The notes under the pieces: model-generated
Told to the model about the DNA's origin: nothing
The model's database searches: none
Seen by the model: the letters and a program-made list of their open reading frames with translations, nothing else
Made by a program: the position numbers and the translations under genes
From: Takakia lepidozioides
Lineage: Eukaryota; Streptophyta; Takakiopsida; Takakiales; Takakiaceae
Direction: 5' to 3'
Assembly (NCBI GenBank): GCA_030704615.1
Contig: CM060731.1
Coordinates: 8,432,001 to 8,496,000 of the forward strand
Length of the DNA stretch: 64,000 nucleotides
Shown here: piece after piece, positions 31,974 through 45,214 of the stretch
How positions within the stretch are numbered: the stretch's first letter is position 1
Layout of the letters: every line of letters begins with the position of its first letter

Positions 31974-32372
31974 ATTCACCAACAATAGTATATTAAACAT
32001 ACTCTTAGGAAATTTGGTTATGAAGATGTCAACATTGTGGCAGTGTCTGTTGATCCCAATGTTCGGATCAGTTCTATCATGCCTGATGATGAAGCTGATA
32101 TCCATTTTCCATATTCAATGATTGTTGGCAGTTTGGTATTTGTGAGTCTTGAAATATGACCAGATATCTCATACGTCGTATCTCAAGCTACAAAATTTTC
32201 TGCACAACCTACTCGGACTCATTGTCTTGCAATAAAGCGCATCCTCAAATATTTGAAGGGCATCTCAGATCTCGCTATCTGTTATGGCGACCCAGCTCCT
32301 TCCAATGTTCTCATAGCCTACTATGATGCTGACTACGTAGCATATTTGGATGATCACAAGTCTCGGTTGTCA
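31974..32372 (+). pseudogene. Ty1/copia reverse transcriptase-RNase H fragment, second half
   Basis: The plus strand reads TLRKFGYEDVN, YSMIVGSLVFVSLET, then after a stop PDISYVVSQATKFSAQPTRT, AIKRILKYLKGISDL and ADYVAYLDDHKSR. This is the copia segment that normally follows the part found at 31633-31922, so the two pieces may derive from one element rearranged by an inversion between them. It ends at the start of RNase H. Confidence 0.65.
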
Positions 32373-33784
32373 TCATTTTTAGGCTTGACTGGCTTGACTT
32401 GGCACATGAGATTGAGATTGTGAAGATGGCAGAGGAGACGGCACTGGTGTTTCCTTCTTGTCCTCTCCGGGTGACCAATGAGGCGTTTATTGACCTTGGG
32501 GTTAACGAGAGCTTGTCCCCGTATGAGGCAAGGTAGAAACTTCAGTTTTGTGATCATATAAACGAGGGGTTTACCCTCATGAGCTACTGACGGGTAGTAG
32601 ATGATGATACCGGTTCAGGCGGTACAAGTTTGTTTGCAAGGCAAGAGTTAGCCTCCTAGAGGCCTTGATGAAGTAGCATGTGCAAGTGAATAGGGAGTAG
32701 GCAACTAAGATAAAGGAGCATGCGCAAGTGAATAGGGAGCCGGCAACCAAGATGAAGGAGTAGACATGTATCAACAAGGAATTGATGACCAAGGTGGCGG
32801 AGGTCAATGGGTGGGTTGACATCCTTGAAGGTCGACATCCTCCTTCCAACTACCTTCATTCCCTCTCCCTTCTTCCCACTGTTGTAAGGTACTTTGCTAA
32901 AGTGGAGTTTTGATTTTTGCAGGAAATTACATCACCTTTGCTAGCCGCCTATGATACGATCCGTATCATGGTTGAGGGGCTAGACAAAGTGACCCACAAC
33001 CTTCTCACAAAATATGAAAAACACTACAAGACAGTTGTAGCCTTTTGGAAGGTGGAGAACCACTTGGTGAAGCCATGATCGTATGCAACTGTGCACACAT
33101 TCTATGAGACAATTGTTGGGGACGCGAAAGTTGAAGTGAAGGGATTGTTACATGATAATATCCATTTAGAGGTATTTCACAGTTGTTCAATATATATTTT
33201 TGTCACAACCTGTTATTCTATTATGTCCCTCTCTCATTGAAAGTATACATGTATCTCTTGTTATGGCTATGCATTATTTTTGAATAATGGACCTATTGCT
33301 TGCAGGGATAACAGAACACAACAATACACATCTGGTTCATCCCAATGTATTCAGTTTGGACATCAAGGATCCTGGCAATGATACTTATATGCCAATCACG
33401 GTCATTCGGATAGTGTTCCCAGTGGATTTACTTAGTCCATGCGATGAAGCAATGGTTTCCATTACATATAAAAGCATTTGATTGGACATAAATTCCCATT
33501 GCGTGCCTGAAATAGCCTTCTCAAATGCCAGCGTTCATTCCACTCTGTTTGATCTCATCTGTAACTTTCTATTCCTTGGAATTGTCATCCCTCACCACCA
33601 ACATGAACGCTCCCAAGGACTCTATGTATCCATCATAGAAATAGTTTTTTTCAGATAATTGATGCTGATTCTCTAAGGTTCGCGGACTGCTGGTAGAGAC
33701 CGCACCTTACAAAGAGGAACCTAGTCATAATATTCGACACTCACACTCAGTGAACCAGTGAGCATTGTAGCATCTTGCTACAAA
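32373..33784. other. no recognised gene
   Basis: Mixed sequence. A readable stretch near 32930-33080 (SPLLAAYDTIRIMVEGLDKV, then KYEKHYKTVVAFWKVENHL) looks coding in style but is short and unrecognised. Confidence 0.3.
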
Positions 33785-34140
33785 TCAACAAAACCTCCCA
33801 CTCATGATCACGGGAACTGAAGTAAGTCCCAAAAATCCTCGAAGACGTTGGAATTTCTCGGCAGGTAATCCTTTAGTGAAAATATCGATGATTTGGTCAC
33901 GAGTAGATACGTAGGAGATGTGAATCTCGCATTTTTTCACAAACAGTGTGAAACTGAATGTCAATGTGCTTGGTTCGTTTTGAAAACTCGGGGTCATATA
34001 CGAGCAAGTCTGATACAACTTTGATTGTCAGAAAGAAGCAAAGTCGGCATGGTCTGGGGATAACCAATTCATCCACGAAGACGACGGTGCCAAACAATTT
34101 CCTTAGTTGCAACGAAACTGGCAATGACAACTATGGAGCG
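33785..34140 (-). pseudogene. Ty1/copia RNase H C-terminal fragment
   Basis: Across two frames the minus strand reads FSKRTKHIDIQFHTVCEKM, then ISYVSTRDQIIDIFTKGLPA and RLRGFLGLTS. These are the closing motifs of copia RNase H (HIDI, DQIADIFTK). It is a separate or rearranged piece relative to the fragments at 31.6-32.4 kb. Confidence 0.6.
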
Positions 34141-37100
34141 TATGAACACATAACATTCTAACCCTACTTAGTTTGGCTTCATCTCTAGCATTCTCATATC
34201 ATTTTAGTTCATTCGAGATGCATTAAGCATCTTTTAGCTTACGAAACAATATCAATGATCTGGATCGGGATAAAAAATGGGATATGTGACCATCTTTCGC
34301 ATATAAAACTCTAACTGAGCATAGTTAAATGCCTCCATTATTTCCACTTAATTTCGGATCATACTAAACTATTGCGTTTAAATGCCCTCCTCATTTGCTG
34401 CAGTGCCATATCATAAGCTCACGTGACCTTGTGCATGAGCTTTATTTTTTCCGGAAAACTGCTCTCACAAATGTTGAAGAGTATGGGTCTGTTTTACTAT
34501 TAAAAGACTACAGGAAAAGTGTAACCAAAGCAAAAGGGTGGAACAACTTGATCCAGAATGCCTTGGCAGAGCCCTTTGGAGCAACATTACTTACAAGGAA
34601 TCTCATCCCACTGATTGTACTTCCTATGCTAAGGATGCCGTGGAAGAAGTTGCAAGGCGTTTGATCTTGAGTAGGGTGGCAAAGATGTCAAGTGTATGCG
34701 ACCCAGCGTTGGGAGGGGGATACACGAACGAAAATTGAACAAGCATTTGAAGCATCAAGAATCATGTCGAAGACTCTATCATAGCTAGAGAAATAAATCA
34801 ATGATGTTGGGCGAGTAATTTTTATGTGTTATACATGATAAAATGGATCTTTTCAATACCACCCTATCAAGACTTGAAGTAACTTAGATTGACTTTAGGA
34901 CTACGAGAGGTGTATTGAGGTACTATGACTTGTGTGGTCCCGCGGGATACTTTGACGATTAATGCAATGATTTTATGGAGATAATGACTACATGTCTTTA
35001 ATCACGTAGTTATATTTGGCTGCTATGACTCTATAAAGCTGAGCTCTCTTATGAATATAAGGTAGATGGCTTCTAACAAAAATAAAATAATGTTATTAGT
35101 AGTAGCTTGAAGAATGTAATCATGGCATGAAAAGTGCTAAGTGGTCTTAAGTGGTCTCTTGATTTTTGCCTAACTATCATTTTACCAACTTACTAGGGTG
35201 GGGCTTAAGTTTGTCTTCTCTTGTGTATGATGTATTTGACATGCTTGAAGATTTATACATTCAAACATGAGTAGACAAAAAAACTTGTCTTTTAAAATAT
35301 ACATGAATATCAATTGAATAGCACAATGCTTGGGTGTAAGCTTGGCGTCCCAGTTTTGATTGCAGGGAAGTCATGTTTTTGCTAGAATGAAGTATATCTT
35401 TAGATATCAATGATAGTAATATGTTTGGAGAAATTATGATCAAAGAAAAATTAGATTGTACAAACCTTTATATTTTGCACTAATAATCTCAGAGATGAGA
35501 CTCAAACAAGATTTATGAAATACTAAATTCGCAGCGGCACACGAAGCTTAAATTTGGATACTTGAAATTAAGTGGTGTTGTGCATGTGCACATTGTTGGC
35601 ACTATTTGAATCTGAGGGGGAAAATTTAAATGTGGTGAGAGGCTTGAATGACTAGTGTACCCAAAGGTGGAACATTTTAGGGTAGTCCAAATGAGTTTGT
35701 GCATGAAAATATTGGTGAATGAATTGATGAGATATATCCTCATGTAGCTCATTTCGACCTCCAATTAAGGACCACAAACCACCATATGGAGCATCCTGAC
35801 CTCAACCACTTCCACCTTCTTAGGGATGTTCTCCCTTGACTTCTTTGAGATCCCAAGAGATCCACAAAAAAGACGATAACAACAGTGATGGTAAGCCGGA
35901 ACAAATTTGTCAATTTCGAGGGCTTCAAAGCCATCTTCAAATGCACGAAGAACAACAAATAAATCCTAGAGCTAGTTGTCACGAAATTAGGAGAGAAGTC
36001 TTGGAGGATTTTCATGAAGCGCCAAAAGCTTTGCACCCTCGGTCTTGGTGCATGGAGGTTCTACAGTTTATTCACGAATCTATTATGAATGAAATGCCCA
36101 TACATGCCCATGTTCTACATGTCAATGAACTGTTGTTTATTAAAAGTTGGAAAATTCTTAGCATTACTTTTAAACATAATTACTTACAAAATAACTTACA
36201 AAATAATTAGTAGAGATAGACTAATGTATTTGAGAATAACTAATCTTATTGATTATATAATTGTGTATAAGACTCCAAATTGTGACATGATTTGAGATAC
36301 TTAGAGCAAATGTAAAGATCAATTAAACACCATAAAATGCTACAGTCGGAAAGGAAAACAAAAACAAAATAAAAAAGATGACATCCAATGCGATCAACTC
36401 TAAAAGATTTCCAGGGCCTCTATCCACTGTTAAAAACAAAAGGAAAAAAAACGGCAAACGTTTGGTGCCTGCAGGATGCACACTTGAATGGTCGTGCTAG
36501 TTACAGATATAATTTCACATAATGTACTAATTCTAATTTGGTGGCTCTGTAATGGGTATCTTCCCAAATTCAAAACAATTTAAGAAAAAGTGTGAATTGC
36601 AAATAAAATACAGGTTGGGTTGGGGTGACTCTAAAAGTTACTGTGGCAACCAACATGATGATTTGGGCTCTGTCCCCTTTTAGAAAAACAAAACAAGAAA
36701 GACAAAAAAACATAATTGGTCTTCCTAAATTAGTATCTAAATTGGGGACTAACATAAAAAAGTAGTGGTCACTTGAAAACACATTTATTTGCAGGTGAAG
36801 TGAATAAATATCTATACCATAATTATATAGGTCAGATATGATCCTCTACAATTATTGTAATGGGGTTTTGAGGATGTGGGTGCCCCTGGGCCATGGCCAG
36901 CATTTTACTACCAATCGGCATGATGGTAATTGTAATAAGTTAAAAATAACTACCCTAATATAAGATAGAGAATCTAAGATCTTTAAAAAAAAAAAAAATC
37001 TAAGATAGAGATAGGAAATGATAAAATGCCAAAGGGAATGCTTGTTTTTTCAAAAACCACTTGTAGTCAAGTAAGTTGGCATCTTTGATGATGTTTCCAG

Positions 37101-37810
37101 GCATCACTAAAATGGAATAAAACAATACAATAAAACAAAATTTGGTCCTAAAACAGACTCTAAGCATCCCAAGAAAAGACAAAAAAACAATAAAAATAAA
37201 AATTCCGCAATAATCTCAATCAAGCACAGAAGGTGCCCATTTAATTGCATAGGCCCATCAAGAGAATGCCTGGACAATAGAATTGTTTGATGGATGGAGA
37301 GTAAATAACATAAGCCCACTCCATAAGATAGCCACAGTGAAGATGACATCAGACACAGTTATGAACACGCACTCACACAATAATAAAAGCTCGTTTGAAA
37401 TGCGGATGGGAAGGAAGGTGCGAGGCAATGCGAGCAACGTGATGGATTATGCGACAGACATGGAAAGATTACCTGCGAGATAGCAGCGGGATGATGCCGC
37501 TGAGCGTGGCGATGGCCACGATGCTGCGCCTTGATGGTCCCGCTGCGAGCTGCACGGGCAGAGTCTACAGGAATCTGATTGTGGGCAGCATCGCAGTCGG
37601 CAAGCTAGTTACAAGTGGAGGGCCAAAAGTCTACAGGCACCGGGGATGAAATGTGATGATGCTTTGATGCTAAGCTCTTATCAAATCCAACACGCCATGC
37701 GGTGTAAATTCTCAGATCAGCGGAGAACACCATGCAGATGAAGTAGATTTTCAGACCAGTGGGAGAGTGACAGAGAAGAGAGAAAGGGGATTCTGAGGAA
37801 AAAGCGATAC
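34141..37810. other. long intergenic stretch
   Basis: AT-rich with no supported gene. A possible exon-like segment lies at about 34530-34735 (TDCTSYAKDAVEEVARRLIL) without recognisable family. The final 400 bp (37400-37810) is less AT-rich and probably holds the promoter and 5' untranslated region of the next gene. Confidence 0.35.
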
Positions 37811-40598
37811 ATGACAGAGGGAGAGAGTGATAGAGGGAATTCAGGAGATTGGAAGTGTAGTGGTTCACCGATCTTCGTTCCAGATAGGGGCCAAATGTGT
37901 CCAATCTGTGAGGATGAGCAGTGTATTGGAGCCGAGGAAGTGACACAGCCAGAGGAGGTTATGCAGATCAAGGAAGGTTTGCCTTCGGGATTCAGTTTGT
38001 ATCTGAAAGATATACGGGATTCTCTCCGAAAATGTAAGAGAATGACCCAGCAGTGCACTTGTCAAGCAGATTTATCCAGGACTCTAAGCCTTCGACGGGC
38101 GGCAGTACGAGCTAATGCAGTCAGAGCAGAACCGGCTACACGGCTTTCACGATCTGTCCCGCATTCCGGTGATCTATCTTACACGAGAAAAGAATGTGCG
38201 AGGCCTACATCACAATCCGTGCCAAATTCTGGCGAGTTTCCCACATTGGTTGCCTTGAACAGAGTATGCGAAGTCTTAACGGAGCCCGACTCACAGAAGA
38301 AGAAGAGTCCCACGTTTTCGATATTGAGAAAACTCAAAAACCTCACCTACATGTCCACAAATGGGACAAGGCAGGAGATTGACGTGGGACAGGCATCAGC
38401 TGGAAGGGATGATGAAAGCTTTGAAGCCTGCGGAGCCAAGGTTTTATCTGTCAGCCAAAACCTGGATAGGGAACAAAAATCGAGAGAGCTTAATTCCAAC
38501 TTTCCGACTTCCAATGCAGGGACTTCACTGTGTGTTGTTCCGGAGAGTGATCTGGACACAACGTCCGGGCAGTTGAGCCTTGATCTGTTGTCCGACTTAG
38601 CTGTATCAGAATCTTCCATCTCCGGAATCCTTCTAGATGAAGATGATAATAAGAGCTTTCAAAGAGCGTCCATTACTGAAACTGAAATGTCAAGCGCCGT
38701 TGAGGACGACAGTGATAGTGACAGTGACAGTTCCTCAACTGTTCCCAGAACGAGTGCTTCAAGCCCCGGGCGGGATGATTGGACAAGCCAATCTATGGGG
38801 CCCTCTAATAGGCGAGGAGAGCTCGACATATACACGTTATCGGGGGAGAAGGGTGGCTCTCAAACTGATGTTGAAGACACAGGGTCTCCTAGTCAATCTG
38901 AAGCTGTTCAAACATCGAAATCCAGCTACGACACAGGTAAATAGTTCCGCTGTCACTTCTGATCTATATACTAGATCATATCTCTAATGCGTTGACAAAA
39001 TCTTGTTGTCAAATACTTGGACTAGTGGGAAAAATCAGTCCATATTATGCTGGCCACATAGTTGCTGGAATTTGAAGTCTTTATGGTTAGAGGATCGACA
39101 AGGCTGCAAGATCTCTTATCTGGAAGTCGATTTCCTGATGCTCATGGGGAGGTGACCATCTGACTCCAGCTCAACTAAGAGTGTAATGCCAGGAGTAGTT
39201 AACAATCGCTCAAATGTAAGATTATGTAGAATCATGAAATGATCTCGGGCGAAGTTCAAGGTGCAGTCTACTGATCATCAATTGTTGTCAAGCACAATTT
39301 CCTGTCCGTCCAGTTGCATCTTTCATTGAGCCCAGCGTGAAAAGGCGATAAGACCATTCATGATGCTCGAGCTCACTTACATCCTCCTATCGCGACGTGA
39401 TACTTAGTGCCATACAGACATGAGTAGATCAGGAAGGTTTTATTGAGGTTGTAGCACACGTTTTTCTTTTGTCCTTCCGTCATCCAAACGCCTCCATGAG
39501 CTTTCTACTCCTTTCAGACGCTGTACAATACTGGAGATAACGTACAAGCGATTCTTGGTCCAGAACCACATGTAATTTATTTTAGATCAATTACCTCATT
39601 TGCAATGTCTGGCACGACGTTGTCCATTTTGAATCCAGGTCAAAGCTCCCTTCTTGTACTGGAAGGCTGAGACCAACAAGAAGTCGACCTACACAACGAG
39701 CTCACAATACATGCAAACAGTACTTCATGTTGAGGTTTGAGGGTGTGCACTGGTCGCATGTAGCAGACCCGTGGCAGATCACGATCCTACGAGTTCTACT
39801 AACAATACCGAGTTCACATTTTCTTTCATGTATGCAGATGATGGATCTTCTGAATCGGCAATGCATCAAGACCTGAGTATTGAAGATACAACCTCTGCCG
39901 AAGAGATCAAGAAGAAGGTAGACTCTAGGGACATCGAGTTCAGGGTTCACGAAAGAACAGAAGGCGAGTCCAGCATTTGTACAGCTAACGAAACAATACA
40001 TGCCACTTCCATCTGTACGGCTCAGAAGCCTTCATCAGAAAGCATACACGGCCCAGACCCTTCAGGAATTTTCGAGGGGGAAGAAACTCCGGATGCCGGA
40101 GACATCACAGAACAAGATCATCGGGGCGGTGGCCACACCATGCAGGTGGCCACCAAAGTGGTCGTTTTATTAGGAAAATACGGGAATAGAAGAGGATTAC
40201 GTGTTGCCGGTCTCCCACCCATGCCAAAAGGGTTGCATAAGAGATCTCAGTCACTCAAGAATGAGACTAACAGCTTGTATAACAATATATCTCCAGAAGC
40301 TGCAACCACAGCATTTCAGGACGAGGTCGCGAAAATGATTCTAGAGGAAGGGGCCGATGGACAAGAGCTAATGGATGTCGAAGTCTTTCTGGATGGCTAC
40401 AGACAATTGAAGTCGCCATTCTATTTAGAGATTATGGAGGAATTCTTCAGGGCAGTGTGCTTGGATTGCTTCCAGATAACACCTATGGGCGCCGCGGCTT
40501 TATTGCCACCAGCATATGCTGGTCGAATCTCAAGCGGTATCTCCTTGCGTGCAGATTGTGAGCGAGCTTTCACAAATAAGCGAGGCATTTCTTGGTAG
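37811..40598 (+). CDS. OVATE-family (OFP17-like) protein, two exons
   Basis: Exon 1 is 37811-38936 and exon 2 is 39838-40598. The donor (ACACAG, then GTAAAT) and acceptor (TATGCAG) leave a 901-bp phase-1 intron and rebuild an Asp codon, giving about 628 residues. Most of the protein is Ser/Asp/Glu-rich and disordered, with an N-terminal CPICEDEQC cysteine cluster and a DSDSDSDSSS tract. Near the C-terminus the segment FQDEVAKMILEEG, ELMDVEVFLDGYRQLKSPFY and LEIMEEFFRAVC follows the OVATE-domain pattern, most like the divergent OFP17 type. OVATE proteins are plant repressors and microtubule/TRM partners. The assignment rests on this short region and should be treated as probable. The protein is far longer than usual family members. 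The start codon is the first ATG of the open frame. Confidence 0.6.
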
Positions 40599-42607
40599 TA
40601 ACCCGGTCTGAGCATCTCTTGTAAATCTCGCAGTCTGTACAATTACAATCTATCTATACTTTAATTTTCCATTTTCTTATGGGACAGAATTATCAAGTTT
40701 TGGGTATCGAGCTGTTGTCATCACTAGGATTATGCAAAGTAAGAGTTTTCTCCGGGTGTGATCCATAGTCATCTAGCACTTCATAATGAGCATTTGATTA
40801 CGACCCAGCTTCCTTCGCAAAGTTAGTAAGGAATCAACATTTCGGGATATCCAACCTTAAACTATACCCAGTATTGAACTCTTAGATTTCTGAGCTTGTG
40901 ATTAGAGTATTTGTTTGTGCTACGGAGGCAATCCATCGTTACTTCGAATGGCTGGAGAAAACCTTAAGATTAGTATGCCGACAATGCTTACTCTGCTACT
41001 GCCATTTCACATTACTATGATGATGAGATCCTGATGCTATGTCACCACATTGATAAATAGAGTTGTGCTTGATCAATGTTGGCAGTGTGCGAGTACAGTT
41101 ATTAGTGCCCGAGAATTTTTTTGTCATGTGAGATTGATATTCATCATCAGTGGTTATTTGTTAGAGTACCTTAAACCTGCCCTTATGTCAGATGCCAAGT
41201 TGTAACGGCAGAATGGACAGTGAAGTACATAAGAGACCGACATAAGAGGGACTAAGAATCAGGACTGCTAACATCAAATTTATTTAGTATCACTAATTAT
41301 ATGATGAGCTTCACTGATGGACGGAGGCCCAAGCTCAGTATCCTGCGGCAGCCATGGGGGGTTGCAGAGAGCGGGATCAGAACTCAGAACCCACAACACA
41401 CAGTAACAGCGTAAGAGTGAAGAGTGGGCCACGCGTGTACAAGTTGGCGAAGGAATGACGCCATTGCCCAAGTCAGCTTGTTTTTAAAAGCCTTTTTAAT
41501 CTCGCTGTGATGACCCCACCACGAGCGTCTTCTGGACCGGCAGGTCGGCACGAGGAAGTCGCGCTTATCACCTTGGGCTGACAGGCATCCAGCCATTCTG
41601 AGGGGGACTCTGCAGTGTTCTGTGCATTGACGACGACGACGGTGACGGGCAGACAGTTTAGTCTTACTGCAGCTCAACGTGTGCTGCTGTGACTGGTTGT
41701 TGGCCCAATTGCTGTCAGCTGAGACTAAAAAGAGGCAGATTCTTCCTGGTTTTTTCTATTCAGGTGATTGTATATAGACTTGTGTGTGTCCTCTGGAGCT
41801 GTTCAAAGCAGATTCTGTGCACTGGAGTGCTACGATACAAACTGCACCCAGATATTCTCTCCACGTCTCCGATGGTATTCCTCACCATCCGTCTGTGTTT
41901 CTCAATTTATTGTTGCAGCTACCAGTCGCCACACACAGCTGCTGGGATGCCAACTAAGGGAATGACGACAACCAGTGTAGTTGTCCTTACTATTTCTAGA
42001 GGGCTTGTGCATGTCTCCTCAACAAACTTCATATTCCTAAATCAGAAATACGGTTCACAAAGTCCTCAAATCTCCACGTAACCAGCTCTGTTTGACATTG
42101 CTCTCGCTCCATACAGGTGCATGATAAAGAGAAAGTCGACTTGGCAGCCTTACAATTTTTCTAGAGATGGGAAAGAGCAACAGAGACTCACAAGCCTTCA
42201 ATGTATGGCGGTGTTTTCGAGCTAGAGAGCTCGTAAAATTCCCAAGTCCTCGCTTGTACGATGACATCTTTCTCACCCACATTCATGTAGATGATTGCAA
42301 TACCAGTACATTTGCACACAAACTTCCTTTCAGTGAGCCAAAACTTGCATTAACCACACCTGCACATCTCACACCTACCTGCAACATACAGCTGCTGGCT
42401 TATGACTAATAAAAGTTATGCTTGCAAAGACTGGAGAGAAGCGTCACAGCACTTATCTGACATATCATCCTGGGCCCAGCTAGTGAGCTGAAGACATGAC
42501 AGCACAGAAAAACTGGCGAGCACTCCCATATGAGATATGGCTAGATCGTGGTCAAAACGATGCAGGTCGCGCTCCCCACTTTTGTACGTGACAATTGCAC
42601 GCTCAGA
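40599..42607. other. intergenic between two convergent genes
   Basis: Contains the 3' flanks of the OVATE-like (+) and TPX2-like (-) genes. No further gene is supported; frames near 41.3-41.7 and 41.7-42.1 kb lack motifs. Confidence 0.4.
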
Positions 42608-44491
42608 TTATACCGGTGTCCCTAATCGCCTAGAAAATTCAGAAACTATCTCCTTCACCGAGGCATAACTGCCAGTGCCTGCAGACATGCTTCTTCTGTG
42701 GTACTTACCTTCTTCACCCAACCCAACTTTCACAAGATCACTTGCAGAAGGCGACAGATTGTGTGCAACGTCCCTTATGGGGTCTGCATTATTCCGGCTG
42801 TCCGACTCCAATGCCACCCTACTCTCCCTCTCCAATTCTTCCCCCAGACTATGCCCTGGCATTGGCAGCTCTTTGAGCAGTACCTCATCTTCGATATCAC
42901 GAGGACTGGCTTTGACAGCTGCAGGTTCTTCAAAATTCTCGCCGCAAATCATTGCAACTTGGACAGCACTACTCTTGACATTGGACATTACCTCTTTAAC
43001 CGATGCCTTTCTACCATCTGCATTTCTAGTAGCAGCTATGGTATTGTCATCAAGGGCACTGTCGGCGCTCCACCGTCGCCCACCGTTGCGCTTCTGCTCT
43101 GATGAGCAGCAGCCCCGAGATGGGGCCACTCCTGCTCCAGAACAGCTTCTTCGCCTTGCAGGTGTGAAGTTAGGGGACTTAGCTCGTGTTGGCGGAGTTT
43201 TCTTTAACTCGACCTTTGGTGGTGGAGGTTCTTGGTAGAAGCTTGGAACAGGGTTCGCTTTATAAGACAGTCTCCGGCGCATCTCTTTAAACTGTGCATC
43301 CTTTTCTTCCTGTAACTTTGCCTCCATCCGTTTTTTCTCTGCTTCCTTTGCCTTGAGTCTTTCTTCCAGCTGTAAGTAGAACTCTCTCCGTTTCTCCGCG
43401 CGTTCATCACATTTGAATTTGAAGGTGATTGTGGTGGTTGCGGTTGTGGCAGGCAAGTTGGCCTTAACCTTGAGTGCTGGATATGACGACACTGGCTTAT
43501 TATCCTCCTTGACGACCTTTCGATTTGCTTCCTTAGTACTTTGCGTCCTGACAGCATATTTACCATTCCTCGCGCTTTCAGCTGGTATGGGCTTCATAGA
43601 TTGCTTGAATGGAAGCTTATCTGAGTCCCGTCCAAACTTCCGTGAAGCTGCAAAATATGAACCATCACTATAGGTGGGAGAGTCACGATCTGGAAAACGA
43701 CCCGCCTGTCTCTCTGTTGTCAGTGCAGTTGGGTCTGGCAAAGGATAAGCTGCGATGGGCCTTGGTTTTGATATTGCTCTTGGGCTGTATAGACCGCGAG
43801 CTGCATTCTCATCAACTGTCGACTCTCCTTTCCCAGGGGACTTGACTTTAATATGGGAAAGTCCATCTGTATGTACTTTTGAGTGAATCTTCAACGCAGC
43901 ATGCTGCAGCTGTCCGTCCGGATCAGCAGATGCGCGCAGATTGGATACCCGGGGACCAGCATGTGAATTTTTCTTTGTCACATTCGATTCCATCTTCACT
44001 AACTTCCCCTGGGGATTCCCCACATTCATCCCAACCAAATTGCCATTTTCCTTCGAGCCTAAACTGTCCTTGGAATTCCTTCTAAGCAACTCAGTATTGA
44101 TCTTACCAGTCTCAGTCTTACCACCTTCTGCTATGACAATTTTCCCTGCATCTTCCTGCTTAGAGTCCTGGGCCAAGACAGGAAATCTAACCTCACCTCC
44201 TCTTGCCCCCACAACAACAACATGCTTTCTGACCTCCACGGGGTCCGCTGTTTGATCACCGCATTGTAACTCGATGTCGTCTTTCTGTCGTTTCTGTCCC
44301 CCACCAGCTGTAGCGGAGTTGTTCAAAATCTTGCCTATAGGGTCCTTGTGGGACGAGAGTAACCGATCACCATTTCGTCGACCCAGGCCTAGATCTGAAA
44401 ACAGCGCTCCTGCTGTTAATGAGGACTCGACATTCACGGTATCAAAGGAAGGAATATCAAACCGGAAATCATCGTCCCCTGCGTCACCCAT
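42608..44491 (-). CDS. WVD2-like / TPX2-domain microtubule-associated protein
   Basis: A single open frame. The likely start is MGDAGDDDFRFDIPSFD at 44491; an in-frame ATG six codons earlier (44509) lies before a TTTCAG that may be a 5'-leader splice acceptor. At about residues 355-420 is the TPX2 C-terminal domain with the plant KLEEK-type signature: FKFKCDERAEKRREFY, LEERLKAKEAEK, then FKEMRRRLSYKANPVPSFY. It is followed by a basic Pro-rich segment (PPPPKVELKKTPPTRAKSP). The N-terminal half is Ser/Lys-rich and disordered. WVD2-like proteins bind and bundle cortical microtubules and affect organ twisting; binding is inferred from the domain. At about 627 residues it is at the longer end for plant members. 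No lesion is seen. Confidence 0.85.
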   Translation of the reverse strand: MGDAGDDDFRFDIPSFDTVNVESSLTAGALFSDLGLGRRNGDRLLSSHKDPIGKILNNSATAGGGQKRQKDDIELQCGDQTADPVEVRKHVVVVGARGGEVRFPVLAQDSKQEDAGKIVIAEGGKTETGKINTELLRRNSKDSLGSKENGNLVGMNVGNPQGKLVKMESNVTKKNSHAGPRVSNLRASADPDGQLQHAALKIHSKVHTDGLSHIKVKSPGKGESTVDENAARGLYSPRAISKPRPIAAYPLPDPTALTTERQAGRFPDRDSPTYSDGSYFAASRKFGRDSDKLPFKQSMKPIPAESARNGKYAVRTQSTKEANRKVVKEDNKPVSSYPALKVKANLPATTATTTITFKFKCDERAEKRREFYLQLEERLKAKEAEKKRMEAKLQEEKDAQFKEMRRRLSYKANPVPSFYQEPPPPKVELKKTPPTRAKSPNFTPARRRSCSGAGVAPSRGCCSSEQKRNGGRRWSADSALDDNTIAATRNADGRKASVKEVMSNVKSSAVQVAMICGENFEEPAAVKASPRDIEDEVLLKELPMPGHSLGEELERESRVALESDSRNNADPIRDVAHNLSPSASDLVKVGLGEEGKYHRRSMSAGTGSYASVKEIVSEFSRRLGTPV

Positions 44492-44796
44492 TTCTGAAAC
44501 AGTCTTCACTTTTCTTCCTTGCAGGCTGAAGCTAGGTTTCTACTCAAACAGGAACAAGCTGTTCATCATGCGAATATCAACAAAACTTACTCAGATCTGC
44601 GCAGCAAGCTTAAACCCATCTTTCTCAGCTTGTCTAGAACTGCTAAATTTCTTGTGTATGTCTAAAACACAGCACCGTCCGTCGTCTGACTCATTGCCAC
44701 CCTCTTCAAAATGTATTGGGTGAGTCAAACCCACCACCAACGCGCTCCGGATCAGCTGTATAAATCGATCCTACCCATATCTTTACCTCCTGCTTA

Positions 44797-44799
<3 letters not shown>

Positions 44800-44830
<31 letters not shown>
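44800..44830. repeat. (TC)n microsatellite in the TPX2-like upstream region
   Basis: Fifteen uninterrupted TC units about 300 bp upstream of the minus-strand start; on the gene's own strand it is a GA repeat, common in plant promoters and leaders. The long Arg-Glu tail of the open frame over it is an artefact. Confidence 0.8.
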
Positions 44831-44833
<3 letters not shown>

Positions 44834-45214
44834 ATTCCCGGCTTGTCACACGTCTTTCCCACACAGACCTGCCTCCTGCAGGTTATTTTTGCAACTTGTT
44901 GGAGAGGCCAACGAATCCGAGTCTTCACAAGCAGCCCGACTGTCCGGAGCGATTCTGTTGCACAGTGAGAGCAATGACGGTAGGTCGAAGCACAGAGCAC
45001 TGGGTATATTGAAATAGAAGAATGGTTTATGGAAGCTTTAAAAAGACTCGCCAAGCTGGTCTCAGGGTCCACCATAAAAAATGTTGATCCTACCTGATCT
45101 TCCACCTGCTGCTACAGCCCAGCACAGGACACTACATCATGAAACACCCACAAGCTCACAAGCAATGCCCTCCTGCTTCTCCTCCTAAGCGAGTGGGATT
45201 CTCATTACACTGTG

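Noticed and set aside
41280-42409. Several 60-130 codon open frames between the OVATE-like and TPX2-like genes
   Set aside because: No family motifs and no splice logic; they overlap on both strands, as expected by chance.
44794-45105. Open frame of 103 codons with an Arg-Glu tail
   Set aside because: The tail is the (TC)n microsatellite read on the minus strand, and the rest has no motif.
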